A stretch of 64,000 nucleotides of DNA from Pseudomonas capsici (lineage in GTDB: Bacteria; Pseudomonadota; Gammaproteobacteria; Pseudomonadales; Pseudomonadaceae), in contig NZ_JAFGZD010000009.1 in assembly GCF_017165765.1 (NCBI RefSeq), positions 1 through 64,000 on the forward strand, read 5' to 3'. A model generated the notes under the pieces. The model saw only the letters and a program-made list of their open reading frames with translations. It searched no databases and was not told where the DNA came from. A program made the position numbers and the translations under genes. Of the stretch, positions 54,779-64,000 are shown piece after piece. How positions within the stretch are numbered: position 1 is the first letter of the stretch; every line of letters starts with the position of its first letter.

Positions 54779-55477
54779 TCAGGCCAGTTCGGCAACCACA
54801 GCCGCCAGGGCCTGGGCCGGATCGGCAGCCTGGCTGATCGGACGGCCGATCACCAGATAGTCGGAACCGGCGTCCAGTGCCTGACGCGGTGTCAGGATGC
54901 GACGCTGATCGTCCTGCGCGCTGCCTGCCGGACGAATGCCAGGAGTGACCAGTTGCAGGGATGGATGAGCGGTCTTCAGCGCCTGGGCTTCCAGAGCCGA
55001 ACATACCAGGCCGTCCATGCCGGCTTTTTCAGCCAGGGCTGCCAGACGCAGCACCTGAACCTGCGGGTCGATATCCAGGCCAATGCCCGCCAGATCTTCA
55101 CGCTCCATGCTGGTCAGCACCGTCACGCCGATCAGCAACGGCTGAGGGCCGCTGCGTTTTTCAAGCACTTCACGGCATGCCGACATCATGCGCAGGCCGC
55201 CGGAGCAATGCACGTTCACCATCCAGACGCCCATTTCCGCTGCGGCCTTGACGGCCATGGCGGTGGTGTTGGGGATGTCGTGAAACTTGAGGTCCAGGAA
55301 CACCTCGAAGCCCTTGTCGCGCAGGGTTTCGACGATATCCGAAGCACAACTGGTGAACAGCTCCTTGCCGACCTTCACCCGGCACAGTTTTGGATCGAGC
55401 TGGTCAGCCAGCCGCAAGGCGGCGTCACGGGTCGGAAAATCCAGGGCGACGATGACAGGAGTCTGGCAGGCGGACAT
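54779..55477 (-). CDS. pyrF: Orotidine 5'-phosphate decarboxylase
   Basis: A 232-residue TIM-barrel enzyme that makes UMP from OMP. The catalytic lysine is in [18 protein letters not shown] (Asp-x-Lys-x-x-Asp, ~62), with [14 protein letters not shown] at the start and [12 protein letters not shown] for the phosphate. The start at 55477 ([15 protein letters not shown]) matches the family better than an 84-base upstream extension. It is a housekeeping pyrimidine gene standing alone. Confidence 0.95.
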   Translation of the reverse strand: MSACQTPVIVALDFPTRDAALRLADQLDPKLCRVKVGKELFTSCASDIVETLRDKGFEVFLDLKFHDIPNTTAMAVKAAAEMGVWMVNVHCSGGLRMMSACREVLEKRSGPQPLLIGVTVLTSMEREDLAGIGLDIDPQVQVLRLAALAEKAGMDGLVCSALEAQALKTAHPSLQLVTPGIRPAGSAQDDQRRILTPRQALDAGSDYLVIGRPISQAADPAQALAAVVAELA

Positions 55478-55767
55478 GAGCGTGTTCTCAGGTAAGTCGA
55501 AATCGGCGCGCATTGTAGCCGAACCTGCTGGCGGACGGGACCCGGACTTTAAAAAAGCCAATACGCACTTGCAGCGTTCACCTTCGTGGCCCGACGCACC
55601 AAACCCGAGCCCGTGAAAGCACCTGAAATCCGGGCCGTTCTACAAACGACCCCGTTTGAAGCAATACGACGACGATTCATGCACTGGCACGGAGCCTGCA
55701 AACGGAAACGTGAAAAGAGCAAGCAAAAAGATATTTCAACGCTTTTCGAAGCATCAGGGAGAAACAC

Positions 55768-57132
55768 ATGAGTCAACAACTCAAGCCAACGCTGGGCACG
55801 CTGCACTTGTGGGGGATCGCGGTCGGGCTGGTGATTTCAGGCGAATACTTCGGCTGGAGTTACGGCTGGGGCGTAGCCGGAACCCTCGGTTTCCTGGTCA
55901 CGGCCCTGATGGTCGCCATGATGTACACCTGCTTCATCTTCAGCTTCACCGAACTGACCACCGCCATTCCCCACGCGGGTGGTCCCTTTGCCTACAGTCG
56001 CCGCGCATTCGGCGAGAAAGGCGGCCTGATCGCCGGCATGGCGACATTGATCGAATTTGTCTTTGCACCACCGGCCATTGCCCTGGCAATCGGCGCCTAC
56101 CTGAACGTGCAGTATCCGACCCTGGACCCCAAGCATGCGGCAGTCGGGGCCTATATTGTGTTCATGACCCTCAATATCCTGGGCGTGAAGCTGGCGGCAA
56201 CCTTCGAGCTGGTGGTGTGCGTGCTGGCCGTGGCCGAACTGCTGGTGTTCATGGGTGTAGTGGCCCCCGCCTTCAGCTTCAGCAACTTCGCCCTGCATGG
56301 CTGGGCAGGTTCCAGCACCTTTGGCCCGGGTGCGATTGCCGGTATGTTCGCCGCGATTCCGTTCGCCATCTGGTTCTTCCTGGCCATCGAAGGTGCCGCC
56401 ATGGCCGCCGAAGAAGCCAAGGACCCGAAACGTACGATTCCCAAGGCCTATGTCAGCGGCATTCTGACGCTGGTGATACTGGCCATCGGCGTAATGCTGT
56501 TTGCGGGTGGCGTTGGTGACTGGCGCACGCTGTCCAACATCAACGACCCGCTGCCACAAGCCATGAAGGCCGTGGTAGGCGATAACTCCGGCTGGCTGCA
56601 CATGCTGGTCTGGATCGGCCTGTTCGGTCTGGTCGCCAGTTTCCACGGGATCATTCTGGGCTACTCGCGCCAGTTCTTTGCCCTGGCGCGCGCCGGTTAC
56701 CTGCCTGCTTCACTGGCCAAACTCTCGCGCTTCCAGACCCCGCACCGCGCCATCATCGCCGGTGGACTGATCGGTATTGCGGCCATCTACAGTGACGGCC
56801 TGATCAATCTGAGCGGCATGACCCTGACCGCAGCCATGATCACCATGGCCGTATTCGGCGCAATCGTGATGTACATCATGAGCATGCTCAGCCTGTTCAA
56901 GCTGCGCAAGGCCGAACCTCTGCTGGAGCGCAGCTTCCGGGCACCGGGCTACCCGATCATCCCGGGCATCGCCCTGACCCTGGCCGTCGTATGCCTGCTG
57001 GCAATGGCCTGGTTCAACCCGCTGATCGGCTTCATCTTCCTCTGCTTCATGGCCGTGGGCTTCATCTACTTCAGCCTTACCGCCCAGTCGCGTGCCAACG
57101 CCCCTGCCGACGCCATGCTGACCGGCTCCTGA
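55768..57132 (+). CDS. eat: Ethanolamine permease
   Basis: A 454-residue, 12-helix amino acid/polyamine/organocation permease. The eat-type signature LHLWGIAVGLVISGEYFGWS and PHAGGPFAYSRRAFGEKGGL are present, with EGAAMAAEEAKDPKRTIPKA typical of APC transporters. The family imports ethanolamine. No ethanolamine ammonia-lyase genes (eutBC) lie in the window. GGGAG lies before the ATG. The 290 bp between pyrF and eat probably contain promoters of both. Confidence 0.93.
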   Translation: MSQQLKPTLGTLHLWGIAVGLVISGEYFGWSYGWGVAGTLGFLVTALMVAMMYTCFIFSFTELTTAIPHAGGPFAYSRRAFGEKGGLIAGMATLIEFVFAPPAIALAIGAYLNVQYPTLDPKHAAVGAYIVFMTLNILGVKLAATFELVVCVLAVAELLVFMGVVAPAFSFSNFALHGWAGSSTFGPGAIAGMFAAIPFAIWFFLAIEGAAMAAEEAKDPKRTIPKAYVSGILTLVILAIGVMLFAGGVGDWRTLSNINDPLPQAMKAVVGDNSGWLHMLVWIGLFGLVASFHGIILGYSRQFFALARAGYLPASLAKLSRFQTPHRAIIAGGLIGIAAIYSDGLINLSGMTLTAAMITMAVFGAIVMYIMSMLSLFKLRKAEPLLERSFRAPGYPIIPGIALTLAVVCLLAMAWFNPLIGFIFLCFMAVGFIYFSLTAQSRANAPADAMLTGS

Positions 57133-57139
57133 AACAAGA

Positions 57140-57171
57140 GGCCGCGTAAACCCTCACGGTTTCACGCGGCC
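57140..57171 (+). terminator. Hairpin after eat
   Basis: GGCCGCG / CGCGGCC outer arms and an inner AAACC / GGTTT pair form a strong stem. It begins 8 bp after the stop; no T tract follows. Confidence 0.6.
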
Positions 57172-57243
57172 TTGCCAGAGCGCATACACTTGAACCATTG
57201 AGCAGCCCCTTGCTCAAACCGGTATGACTACAAGGAGAGTGCT

Positions 57244-57411
57244 ATGCCCTGGTATGCCTGGTTGATTCTGATCGTTGCAATCGGCTCCATCGTCGGCGGC
57301 CTGATGTTACTGCGCGACACAGCGCAAAAGCTGCCTCTGACCGAAGAGCAGCTCAAGCGTATTCATGAACGCAATGCCGAGATGGATGCCAAGGAAGCCA
57401 AGGATCGATGA
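57244..57411 (+). CDS. DUF2897 small membrane protein
   Basis: A 55-residue single-span protein starting MPWYAWLILIVAIGSIVGGL and ending in a charged helix (LPLTEEQLKRIHERNAEMDA). This is the DUF2897 family of Pseudomonas as I recall it. AAGGAGAG lies six bases before the ATG at 57244. It ends 14 bp from the stop of the convergent binding-protein gene. It should sit in the inner membrane with a cytoplasmic tail. No function is known. Confidence 0.85.
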   Translation: MPWYAWLILIVAIGSIVGGLMLLRDTAQKLPLTEEQLKRIHERNAEMDAKEAKDR

Positions 57412-57424
57412 TCCCGGCTTGGTC

Positions 57425-58276
57425 TTACCTTCCGACCTTCTTGCTCACTGTATTGTCTGCAGGCGCAGCCGAGTAAGGAGGTACGGAAAGGACCTTGATG
57501 TGAAGAGGCTCGAAAATCTTCGCGAACTCCCCGTTGTCACGCAATTGCTGTAACAGTTGATCAAACTTCGTTGCACTGATGCTGCCGCCCGGTCGCAGCA
57601 GTGCATATTGCCGATAAAGCTGATCGATCCGGTCGGAAACCAGAAACTGCTCGGCCTCGCTGGGATTATGCGCCATGAAGTCCACCAGATAGGAACGCGT
57701 TACCGGCGCGATATCCACGCGTCCGCGTATCACCATCAATAAATTGCTGTCATGGGAATAGGTCGATGTGGAATTGAAGTTTTCGCTCAGATACTTCTGA
57801 TCTGCATTGAAGTTGGCGAATCCATAGTGATAACCGCTGAACAGAGCCAGACGCTTGTCCGACAGATCATCGAAGTAACTCTGCTGACGCCCCTCGACCC
57901 GCCGGGCCACAAACACCTCGGCATCCTCCAGTCCCATGTCTACCTTGTCATAGGCGACATGTTTCCAGCCCCAGTCGGGGTTTTCAAAGATGGCGATATC
58001 GAAGCGGCCCTGGGCAAAGTCCCGGAAGCGGCGCTGCACGGAAGTCGGCACCACCACGAACTCATAGTCCCGCTGGCTGGCATTGAGGGCCTCGATGAGT
58101 TTGGGCAGAAGCCCGGTATCGTTGCCTCTTTCAGGGCGAATCATATAGGGCGGAAAATGCACGGCCGCCACTTGCACGATCTGGGCGGCCTGAACCTGCC
58201 AGCTCATCAACAGCGAGACGATCAGCATCGCTCCCTTGCACAACAACACATTGGTTATTACTGCGTGCGTCTTCAT
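57425..58276 (-). CDS. Periplasmic substrate-binding protein (SBP_bac_3-like)
   Basis: A 283-residue exported protein. A signal peptide (MLIVSLLMSWQVQA, ending ~30) precedes a type II periplasmic-binding fold of the amino acid type: VAAVHFPPYMIRPERGND, YEFVVVPTSVQRRFRDFAQG, RFDIAIFENPDWGWKHVAYD and VARRVEGRQQSYFDDLSD. It may bind an amino acid or serve as a sensor, because no ABC permease or ATPase gene is adjacent. No good ribosome-binding site is seen. It is convergent with the DUF2897 gene. Confidence 0.82.
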   Translation of the reverse strand: MKTHAVITNVLLCKGAMLIVSLLMSWQVQAAQIVQVAAVHFPPYMIRPERGNDTGLLPKLIEALNASQRDYEFVVVPTSVQRRFRDFAQGRFDIAIFENPDWGWKHVAYDKVDMGLEDAEVFVARRVEGRQQSYFDDLSDKRLALFSGYHYGFANFNADQKYLSENFNSTSTYSHDSNLLMVIRGRVDIAPVTRSYLVDFMAHNPSEAEQFLVSDRIDQLYRQYALLRPGGSISATKFDQLLQQLRDNGEFAKIFEPLHIKVLSVPPYSAAPADNTVSKKVGR

Positions 58277-58529
58277 GAAAAGGCATCGGTCAAAAACGCC
58301 ACACGCTATGCGCTTTCAGCAGTTTAAACAACTACCAAATCCATGAATCGTTATAAGTCGCACACAACCTGAAAAAGTCCAAGGGCGGATGCGACAAAAG
58401 ACAAGGCACCACTGAAGTATTCAACGGTCGATTGATGTGTCTGTAACAGCACAGTCAAACCTTATCGAGCGTAGCCGGGTGAATATGGCTACTCTGGTCT
58501 CACTAAAATTGTTGGATGGGAGCTTCATA

Positions 58530-59072
58530 ATGCCGCATTGGCTGGTGATCGACCTGGAGGCTACCACCGAGGAAGGCGGATGGCCGGTCGCAGAAATGGA
58601 AATCATCGAGATCGGTGCAACGCTGGTGAATCAGGATGGGCGCGAACTGGATCATTTCGAGCGCTTCGTACGCCCTGCACGCCGCCCCTTGCTGACGCAC
58701 TTCTGCCGGGAACTGACCCATATCAGCCAGAGCAATATAGACAGCGCGGCATCGCTGAGCAGCGTGTGGCCCCAGTTCGAACGCTGGCTGAGCCATCATC
58801 AGGCACGCATTGTCGGCTGGGCAAGCTGGGGAGATTACGACCGCAGGCAACTGCAGGAACAATGGCGCGAACACCGCCTGGAAAGCGCCCTGAGCGACAT
58901 GCCCTATGTCAACCTGAAACAGCGCTTCGCCGAGGCACGCCAATTACAGCGCGCCCCCGGCCTCAACAGTGCGCTGCAACTGGCGGGCATGCAGTTCAGC
59001 GGCCAGCAGCATCGGGCACTGGTCGATGCGCGCAATACTGCCAGACTGTTACCCTTGATCATTCCCAATTGA
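58530..59072 (+). CDS. DEDDh 3'-5' exonuclease domain protein
   Basis: A 180-residue exonuclease of the RNase T / DnaQ type. The DEDDh set is visible: Asp and Glu in LVIDLEATTEEGGW (~7-9), Asp in GWASWGDYDRRQL (~100), and the final His and Asp in QHRALVDARNTARLL (~160-165). Relatives include stand-alone exonucleases such as the ERI-1-like group (here with conserved ...HLELTHI-like FCRELTHISQ). It is probably an RNA or DNA end trimmer; the substrate is unknown. GGGAG is eight bases before the ATG at 58530. Confidence 0.87.
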   Translation: MPHWLVIDLEATTEEGGWPVAEMEIIEIGATLVNQDGRELDHFERFVRPARRPLLTHFCRELTHISQSNIDSAASLSSVWPQFERWLSHHQARIVGWASWGDYDRRQLQEQWREHRLESALSDMPYVNLKQRFAEARQLQRAPGLNSALQLAGMQFSGQQHRALVDARNTARLLPLIIPN

Positions 59073-59155
59073 ATATCAGGATTGCCAAGTGACGATGCTT
59101 GATACGTTGGGCATACTGTTCGACCCTTTTCAGCCCTTTTATCAAGGAATCTCGC

Positions 59156-59437
59156 ATGTTCAAGGTCAATGAGTACTTCGACGGCACTGTCAAATCCATC
59201 GCGTTCAGTCAGACGGAAGGCCAGGCCACCATTGGCGTGATGGCAGCGGGCGAATATGAGTTCGGTACAGCGCAACGCGAAATCATGCACGTGATTTCCG
59301 GCGAACTGATCGTCAAGCTGCCGGACAGCACTGACTGGGAAACCTTCAGCAGCGGCAGCCAGTTCAATGTACCGGCCAACAGCAAGTTTCAGCTGAAGGT
59401 GAGTGTGGATACTGCTTACCTCTGCGAATATCGCTGA
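59156..59437 (+). CDS. ppnP: Pyrimidine/purine nucleoside phosphorylase
   Basis: A 93-residue cupin enzyme (YaiE/PpnP family) that splits nucleosides with phosphate to free base and ribose-1-phosphate. Typical sequence: [37 protein letters not shown] and [13 protein letters not shown]. The length is the family length. AAGGA lies eight bases before the ATG at 59156; a longer open frame adds 19 unlikely residues. It follows the exonuclease gene by 83 bp. A hairpin follows the stop. Confidence 0.93.
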   Translation: MFKVNEYFDGTVKSIAFSQTEGQATIGVMAAGEYEFGTAQREIMHVISGELIVKLPDSTDWETFSSGSQFNVPANSKFQLKVSVDTAYLCEYR

Positions 59438-59445
59438 ACACGTCC

Positions 59446-59469
59446 GGGCTGCGTACCGATACGCAGCCC
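59446..59469. terminator. Hairpin between ppnP and the ABC exporter gene
   Basis: A perfect 10-bp stem (GGGCTGCGTA / TACGCAGCCC) with a CCGA loop lies in the convergent gap, 8 bp after the ppnP stop. Confidence 0.7.
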
Positions 59470-59478
59470 GCTCGGGTA

Positions 59479-61266
59479 TCAGTTCACCTCTTCTTCCATC
59501 CGTGCATTGAACTGAAGCGCCGCCAGACGCGCATAAAGCGGATTGCCGGTTATCAGTTGCCGATGGGTTCCCACCGCAACAAGACGCCCCTGATCGATGA
59601 CGGCAATACGGTCGGCATTCTGTACCGTGGCCAGTCGATGGGCGATCACCAGGGTGGTACGGCCTTTCATCAGGCTTGGCAGGGCCTGCTGAATCAGGTG
59701 TTCACTTTGCGCATCCAGCGCACTGGTAGCTTCGTCCAATAACAGAATCGGCGCATCGACCAGCAATGCCCGGGCAATCGCCAGACGTTGTCTCTGTCCA
59801 CCGGACAAACCGAGGCCACCATCCCCCAGGTGGGTCTGATAACCGTCAGCCATCTGCATGATGAACTCATGGGCATGGGCAATGCGTGCCGCGGCCTCTA
59901 CCTGCTCGGCGCTGGCCCCGGAGTTGCCATAACGGATGTTGTCTTCGACGCTGCCAAAGAAAAGCGCAGGCGTCTGCGAGACGAGGGCAAAGTTGCGACG
60001 CAGGTCGTGAGGGTCAAGCTGCTGGATGGGTACGTCTTCGATCAGGATACGCCCCTGCTGAGGGTCGTAGAAACGCAGCAGCAGATCGAACAGCGTTGAC
60101 TTGCCTGCCCCGGATGGCCCGACCAGTGCGATGGTTTCACCGGCTGCGATGCTCAGGGTCAGATCATCGACGGCCTTGTGATCAGGTCGGGACGGGTAGG
60201 CAAAACTCACGCTCTGCAGTTCCAGCCTGCCACTGACTCTGGGCGGCAGTCCAAGCAGGCCGCTGGCTGGCGCTGTGATTTCGCTGCGGACCTGAAGCAG
60301 CTCGCTGATACGCTCGGCCGCTCCCACGCCGCGCTGCAACTCACCGATCACCTCGCTCAGCGAGCCAAAGGACGTACCCACCAGCAGTGCATAGAACACA
60401 AAGGCCGATAACTCGCCGCTGGTTATGGTGCCGTTGATCACGTCCATCCCGCCGACCCACAGGATCACACCGACAGCGCCCAGTACCAGGGAAATCACAA
60501 CGGTAATCAGCCAGGATCGCTGCAGGATATACTTGCGGGCGGTTCCGAAGGCCTTCTCGACCGTCCGGGAAAAGTGCGCCTTGTCATGCTCCTGATGGTT
60601 GTAGGCCTGAACCGTCTTGATCTGCCTCAAAGCCTCGGCCACATAGCTGCCCACGTCGGCCACACGGTCCTGGGTTTCCCGGGACAGGCGGCGCACCCGG
60701 CGACCGAATACCAGAATCGGCACAATCACCAGTGGCAAGGTCAGCACCACGATACTGGTCAGCTTGGGGTTGGTGATGAACAGGAGAATGATGCCGCCAA
60801 TCACCATCAGCGCGCTGCGCAGGAATACCGACAGAGACGACCCCACCACCGACTGCAGCAAAGTGGTATCGGCTGTCAGACGCGACTGGATTTCCGAGCT
60901 GCGGTTATTTTCGTAGAAGGCCGGATGCAGGTTGATCAGATGTTCGAATACGCGATTGCGCAAATCGGCCACGACCCGCTCACCGATCCACGACACCAGA
61001 TAGAAACGGGTAAAAGTGCCGATGGACAGGCCGACGGTCACCAGCAGGAAAAAACTGATCGATCGCTCAAGCTGCTCGGCAGAACCGGTCATGAATCCAT
61101 GATCCACGATCATCTTGATGCCCTGCCCCATGAAAAGCATGAGGCCTGCTGTAATGACCAGCGCCACCAGCGCACCCAGTACATGCCAACGATAGGGAGC
61201 GATAAAACTCAGGGCCAGACGAATGGCAGGTCTTTGAGCAATGGAAAACACCGACGACATAATCAT
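59479..61266 (-). CDS. ABC exporter half-transporter (fused permease and ATPase)
   Basis: A 595-residue protein with six N-terminal membrane helices (~1-310) and a C-terminal nucleotide-binding domain. Walker A is GPSGAGKST (~373), the Q-loop is in NFALVSQTPALFF, the signature is LSGGQRQRLAIAR, Walker B is ILLLDEATSALD and the H-loop is VIAHRLATVQ. It should work as a homodimer. MsbA/LmrA-type members export lipids, peptides or drugs, and the substrate is not clear. The start at 61266 or a second ATG six bases later are both possible. Confidence 0.92.
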   Translation of the reverse strand: MIMSSVFSIAQRPAIRLALSFIAPYRWHVLGALVALVITAGLMLFMGQGIKMIVDHGFMTGSAEQLERSISFFLLVTVGLSIGTFTRFYLVSWIGERVVADLRNRVFEHLINLHPAFYENNRSSEIQSRLTADTTLLQSVVGSSLSVFLRSALMVIGGIILLFITNPKLTSIVVLTLPLVIVPILVFGRRVRRLSRETQDRVADVGSYVAEALRQIKTVQAYNHQEHDKAHFSRTVEKAFGTARKYILQRSWLITVVISLVLGAVGVILWVGGMDVINGTITSGELSAFVFYALLVGTSFGSLSEVIGELQRGVGAAERISELLQVRSEITAPASGLLGLPPRVSGRLELQSVSFAYPSRPDHKAVDDLTLSIAAGETIALVGPSGAGKSTLFDLLLRFYDPQQGRILIEDVPIQQLDPHDLRRNFALVSQTPALFFGSVEDNIRYGNSGASAEQVEAAARIAHAHEFIMQMADGYQTHLGDGGLGLSGGQRQRLAIARALLVDAPILLLDEATSALDAQSEHLIQQALPSLMKGRTTLVIAHRLATVQNADRIAVIDQGRLVAVGTHRQLITGNPLYARLAALQFNARMEEEVN

Positions 61267-61460
61267 GAACCTGTGTCTGAAGCAGGAAAACCAGCGTTAT
61301 GACACCTCGCCCGTTTTCTAGAAGGGATCGATCTAAGCAAAAACTGGCAGTTTTATATCATTTCTGTTGCACTGGGGACTCAGCTTGCGACTGGAACTGT
61401 CACTGCACGGTCATCAAACGCGGGTAGTTTAGAGGTAACACCTGATCAAGGAGAAAGACT

Positions 61461-61637
61461 ATGAACGCGCAAGAGAGCAGCAATCAAGTCCAGGTCGTTC
61501 GAGCCACCCCCAGCCTTTCCGTAGGTGGTGCTGTACTCGACAAGGACGGACGTGAAATCGTCATTACCGAAGAAATGGTTCAGGCGGCCTGCCAGGAATG
61601 CGAAAAATCCTGGGTCACTCCTGAAAAACAGAACTGA
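61461..61637 (+). CDS. Small hypothetical protein with CxxC pair
   Basis: A 58-residue protein (MNAQESSNQVQVVRATPSLS then VGGAVLDKDGREIVITEEMV) ending with AACQECEKSW, so it has a single CxxC pair near the C terminus. This could bind metal or form a disulfide. AAGGAG precedes the ATG by seven bases. Its own terminator follows. I recall similar short Pseudomonas proteins of unknown function. Confidence 0.75.
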   Translation: MNAQESSNQVQVVRATPSLSVGGAVLDKDGREIVITEEMVQAACQECEKSWVTPEKQN

Positions 61638-61657
61638 GCATCATCCCCCCTTTTCAG

Positions 61658-61683
61658 AACCCGACCTCCGTGTCGGGTTTTTT
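61658..61683 (+). terminator. Intrinsic terminator of the CxxC microprotein gene
   Basis: AACCCGAC / GTCGGGTT arms around CTCCGT are followed by four T residues; it starts 20 bases after the stop. Confidence 0.88.
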
Positions 61684-61706
61684 CTGCCCGCCATTCGCCC
61701 GCCCGT

Positions 61707-62846
61707 TCAGACCAGCGATGCCCCCAGCGCCAGGACCATCTGCTTCAACGCCCCTGAGTCTCCCTCCAGCTTTACCTTCAAGCCGTCGATTTCCCGACGT
61801 GGCGGGTAGTGCTTGCGCAATGCATCGAAAGCAAGGCGCTGACTGGCGGTATCGTTCACCAGGCTGCGCCGAAAATCCGCATCGTCGCGACGCGGGTCAT
61901 AGACGCCTCTGCACAGCATATTCAGCGCCCAGACCGGATCGGTCCGACTGTCCAGACTGACTTGCGCCAGCCAGGGACGCGGCAGCAGGTCGTCCAGAAG
62001 AATCGTTGCAGGCTGCTGGAGAAAATTGCAGAGTGCCTGATAGATCTGCGCCGTTCCGCGCTGTCTGCCATCGAGGCTGTAGCCTGCGATATGCGGCGTA
62101 CCGATCACACACAGGTCCGCCAGCGGCACATTCACCTGCGGCTCGCCTTCCCAGACATCGAGCACTGCCTGCAGGTCTTCGCGCTCCAGCAGAACGTCAT
62201 GCAGCGCAAGGTTATCGATCACGGCGCCACGGCTGGCATTGATAAGCCAGGCACCTTGCCTGAGCTGACGCAGACGCGACGCGTCGAACAGATGCCAGGT
62301 GGGCTGCTCGCCGTTTCTGGTCAGAGGCGTGTGCAGACTGATGACATCGCAACGGGCAACGATCTCGTCAAGGCTGACGTATTCGCCGCCCTCTGCGGCT
62401 CTGGGCGGATCACAGACCAGTACATTCCAGCCCAGCGCCTTGAGCACCTTGATCAGGCGACCACCCACCTGACCTGCACCCACCACACCATAAGTACGCT
62501 GCCTGAGGTCTGCGCCTTCGATTTCAGCCAGAGTCAACAGGCTGCCCAGCACGTAGTCCACGACGCCTCGGGCATTGCAGCCCGGAGCGCTGGACCACTG
62601 GATGCCCGCCTGCTGGAAATACTCAAGATCCAGATGATCCGTGCCAATGGTGCAGGTCCCGACGAAGCGCACCGCACTGCCTTCGAGCATTGCACGGTCG
62701 ACGTTGGTCACCGAACGCACCAGCAGGATATCGGCATCGGCAACCGCCGCACGATCAATGGAACGCCCCGGCAAGCGACGTATCTCGCCGAAATGGGCAA
62801 AAAAGGCATCGAGCAGCGGGATATTTTCGTCAGCGACAATGCGCAT
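61707..62846 (-). CDS. pdxB: 4-phosphoerythronate dehydrogenase
   Basis: A 379-residue D-2-hydroxyacid dehydrogenase that oxidises 4-phosphoerythronate in pyridoxal-5-phosphate synthesis. The NAD motif is [20 protein letters not shown] (~118); catalytic residues are in [12 protein letters not shown] (Arg ~207), the Glu in [11 protein letters not shown] (~232) and [13 protein letters not shown] (His ~255). The long C-terminal PdxB domain (~285-379) distinguishes it from other family members. AGAGAG precedes the ATG. It stands alone, before tusA. Confidence 0.95.
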   Translation of the reverse strand: MRIVADENIPLLDAFFAHFGEIRRLPGRSIDRAAVADADILLVRSVTNVDRAMLEGSAVRFVGTCTIGTDHLDLEYFQQAGIQWSSAPGCNARGVVDYVLGSLLTLAEIEGADLRQRTYGVVGAGQVGGRLIKVLKALGWNVLVCDPPRAAEGGEYVSLDEIVARCDVISLHTPLTRNGEQPTWHLFDASRLRQLRQGAWLINASRGAVIDNLALHDVLLEREDLQAVLDVWEGEPQVNVPLADLCVIGTPHIAGYSLDGRQRGTAQIYQALCNFLQQPATILLDDLLPRPWLAQVSLDSRTDPVWALNMLCRGVYDPRRDDADFRRSLVNDTASQRLAFDALRKHYPPRREIDGLKVKLEGDSGALKQMVLALGASLV

Positions 62847-62911
62847 GAAAGACTCTCTGTTAACCGAAGGAAGGACGATCCATCGTCATGCGGGCGGCAG
62901 GCGCACCTGCC

Positions 62912-63166
62912 TCAATCCTGTTTCTTGCGGATCCAGTAGAGAAAAGTCCCGCCATCGGCCTGCTGCTCGACCAGTTCATGGCCGAGAAACACACAGAATT
63001 TGGGAATGTCGCGCCGGGTCGAAGGGTCCGTGGCAATGACCTTGAGCAGGCCACCGGCATGCAGGTCGCGAACCTTCTGATGCAACATCATCACAGGTTC
63101 CGGGCAGTTGAGACCGGTGGCATCCAGGGTGGCATCAACGGGCTGGCTTTCGATGGGTTCAGACAT
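62912..63166 (-). CDS. tusA: Sulfurtransferase TusA
   Basis: An 84-residue sulfur-relay protein that takes sulfur from IscS and passes it to TusBCD for tRNA 2-thiouridine synthesis. The signature is [20 protein letters not shown], with the active Cys near residue 21, followed by [20 protein letters not shown] lies six bases before the ATG at 63166. It is 54 bp downstream of rlmM on the same strand, so both could share a transcript. Confidence 0.95.
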   Translation of the reverse strand: MSEPIESQPVDATLDATGLNCPEPVMMLHQKVRDLHAGGLLKVIATDPSTRRDIPKFCVFLGHELVEQQADGGTFLYWIRKKQD

Positions 63167-63220
63167 GGGGCACTCCAGAAACTGGCGGCAATTGTCGCTC
63201 AATTCATTCAATCAGGCCAA

Positions 63221-64000
63221 TCAGCCCTTGCTCGGGCGGCTTGCCTTGGCAACGTCCAGCCTGCGCAGGTGACAGGTCACTTCCTCGCGATCGTGATAAA
63301 GCTGTTTGCAGCCAATCGAAACCCTGACACCACGCGCCTGAAAACCTTCCTCGATACGATCGAGCAGGCGGCGTACCTCGGCGTAGCGCTGCTTCATCGG
63401 CAGCTTGAGGTTGACCACCGCCTCACGACACAGGCCCTCCCCCAGCCAGGTTTCCAGCAAGGCGGCGTTGCGGGCCGGCTTTTCGACAATGTCACAGACC
63501 ATCCAGTCCACGGTCTGCCGAGGCTTGTAGGTGAAACCGTCAGCCATCAGATGCTGCACCAGACCGGTATCCATTAGGCTTTCGGCCATGGGGCCGTTAT
63601 CGATGGCAGTGACCAGCATGCCGCGACGCACCAGTTGATAGGTCCAGCCACCCGGTGCCGCCCCCAGGTCCACGCCGGTCATGTCGCTGGACAGACGCTC
63701 GTCCCACTCCTGACGTGGAATGAAGTGATGCCAGGCTTCCTCGAGCTTCAGGGTCGAACGGCTCGGCGCTTCGCGGGGAAACTTCAGGCGCGGAATCCCC
63801 ATGGGCCACATCGCCGAGTTATCCGCCTCGGCCAGCCCCAGAAACACCTCGCGACCACTCTTGAAGGTCAGCAACAGACGCGGCTTGTGCGGATCGTCCA
63901 CCAGCTTGCCCGCCTGAATCAGGGCCTTGCGCAGCGGAGCCTCGAATTTCTTGCAGAAGTTCGACAGTTCCTTGCCGTCGTTGGTGTCCACCACTTCCAG
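63221..64000 (-). CDS. rlmM: 23S rRNA (cytidine-2498-2'-O)-methyltransferase, 3' part
   Basis: The C-terminal ~259 residues of RlmM; the reading frame runs past the window end (LEVVDTNDGKEL at the edge), so about 95 N-terminal residues are outside. RlmM methylates the ribose of C2498 in 23S rRNA. SAM motif I is GVDLGAAPGGWTYQLVRRG, and the K-D-K-E set is spread over HHFIPRQEWDERLSSDM, DWMVCDIVEKP and NLKLPMKQRY. It is followed by tusA on the same strand. Confidence 0.93.
   Translation of the reverse strand: MEVVDTNDGKELSNFCKKFEAPLRKALIQAGKLVDDPHKPRLLLTFKSGREVFLGLAEADNSAMWPMGIPRLKFPREAPSRSTLKLEEAWHHFIPRQEWDERLSSDMTGVDLGAAPGGWTYQLVRRGMLVTAIDNGPMAESLMDTGLVQHLMADGFTYKPRQTVDWMVCDIVEKPARNAALLETWLGEGLCREAVVNLKLPMKQRYAEVRRLLDRIEEGFQARGVRVSIGCKQLYHDREEVTCHLRRLDVAKASRPSKG

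Noticed and set aside
1..64000. CRISPR arrays, tRNA, rRNA, origin
   Set aside because: No regularly spaced short repeats, cloverleaf-like or rRNA-like sequence, or DnaA-box cluster was noticed; the CdiA repeats are coding and irregularly diverged.

Overview
The window is a chromosomal stretch of a fluorescent Pseudomonas, most likely of the P. syringae group. Gene content and order support this. The run folE, small lipoprotein, Smr, isochorismatase-like, prmB, membrane protein, hydrolase, aroC, MFS, mtnB, mtnD, mtnC, speE, LTA-synthase-like follows the P. aeruginosa PA1674-PA1689 neighbourhood as I remember it. Other supports are the eat permease, the DUF2897 and DUF3509 small proteins and Pseudomonas-type REP palindromes. 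No rRNA, tRNA or CRISPR array was seen.

Region 1 (1-16.5 kb, accessory): a decayed IS5-like transposase end lies beside a complete contact-dependent inhibition locus read on the minus strand. CdiB (outer-membrane transporter) exports CdiA, a 4592-residue filamentous-haemagglutinin exoprotein. CdiA has a TPS domain, a long FHA repeat region, a DUF637 segment, a HINT pretoxin domain and a ~130-residue C-terminal toxin I do not recognise. The next gene overlaps the cdiA stop, is clearly AT-rich and should encode the cognate immunity protein. A near-consensus sigma70 promoter lies just before cdiB.

Region 2 (16.7-23.6 kb): plus-strand stress and housekeeping genes (YciE/F-like ferritin fold, manganese catalase, methyltransferase, crotonase, CorA), a minus-strand glutamine amidotransferase, a rhodanese without its catalytic Cys, and a cytochrome c pseudogene that has lost its haem-bearing middle.

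Region 3 (23.6-34.5 kb): the minus-strand cassette circularly permuted ATP-grasp / alpha-E / transglutaminase, then RraB-like, LTA-synthase-like sulfatase, spermidine synthase, ZIP transporter, ankyrin protein and DUF3509.

Region 4 (34.6-46.8 kb): a LuxR regulator with an intact acyl-homoserine-lactone pocket signature but no luxI nearby; methionine salvage mtnC-mtnD-mtnB coupled to an MFS transporter and followed upstream by aroC; prmB, an isochorismatase-fold protein with Cys replaced by Ser, Smr, folE, glutaredoxin-like and LprI-like genes. REP palindromes flank mtnC.

Region 5 (46.8-64 kb): GST, a PLP aminotransferase divergent from a MarR regulator, a BenE transporter, a chemoreceptor, LD-carboxypeptidase, quinone-oxidoreductase-like MDR, pyrF, eat, a periplasmic binding protein, a DEDDh exonuclease, ppnP, an ABC exporter, pdxB, tusA and the 3' part of rlmM, which runs off the window end.
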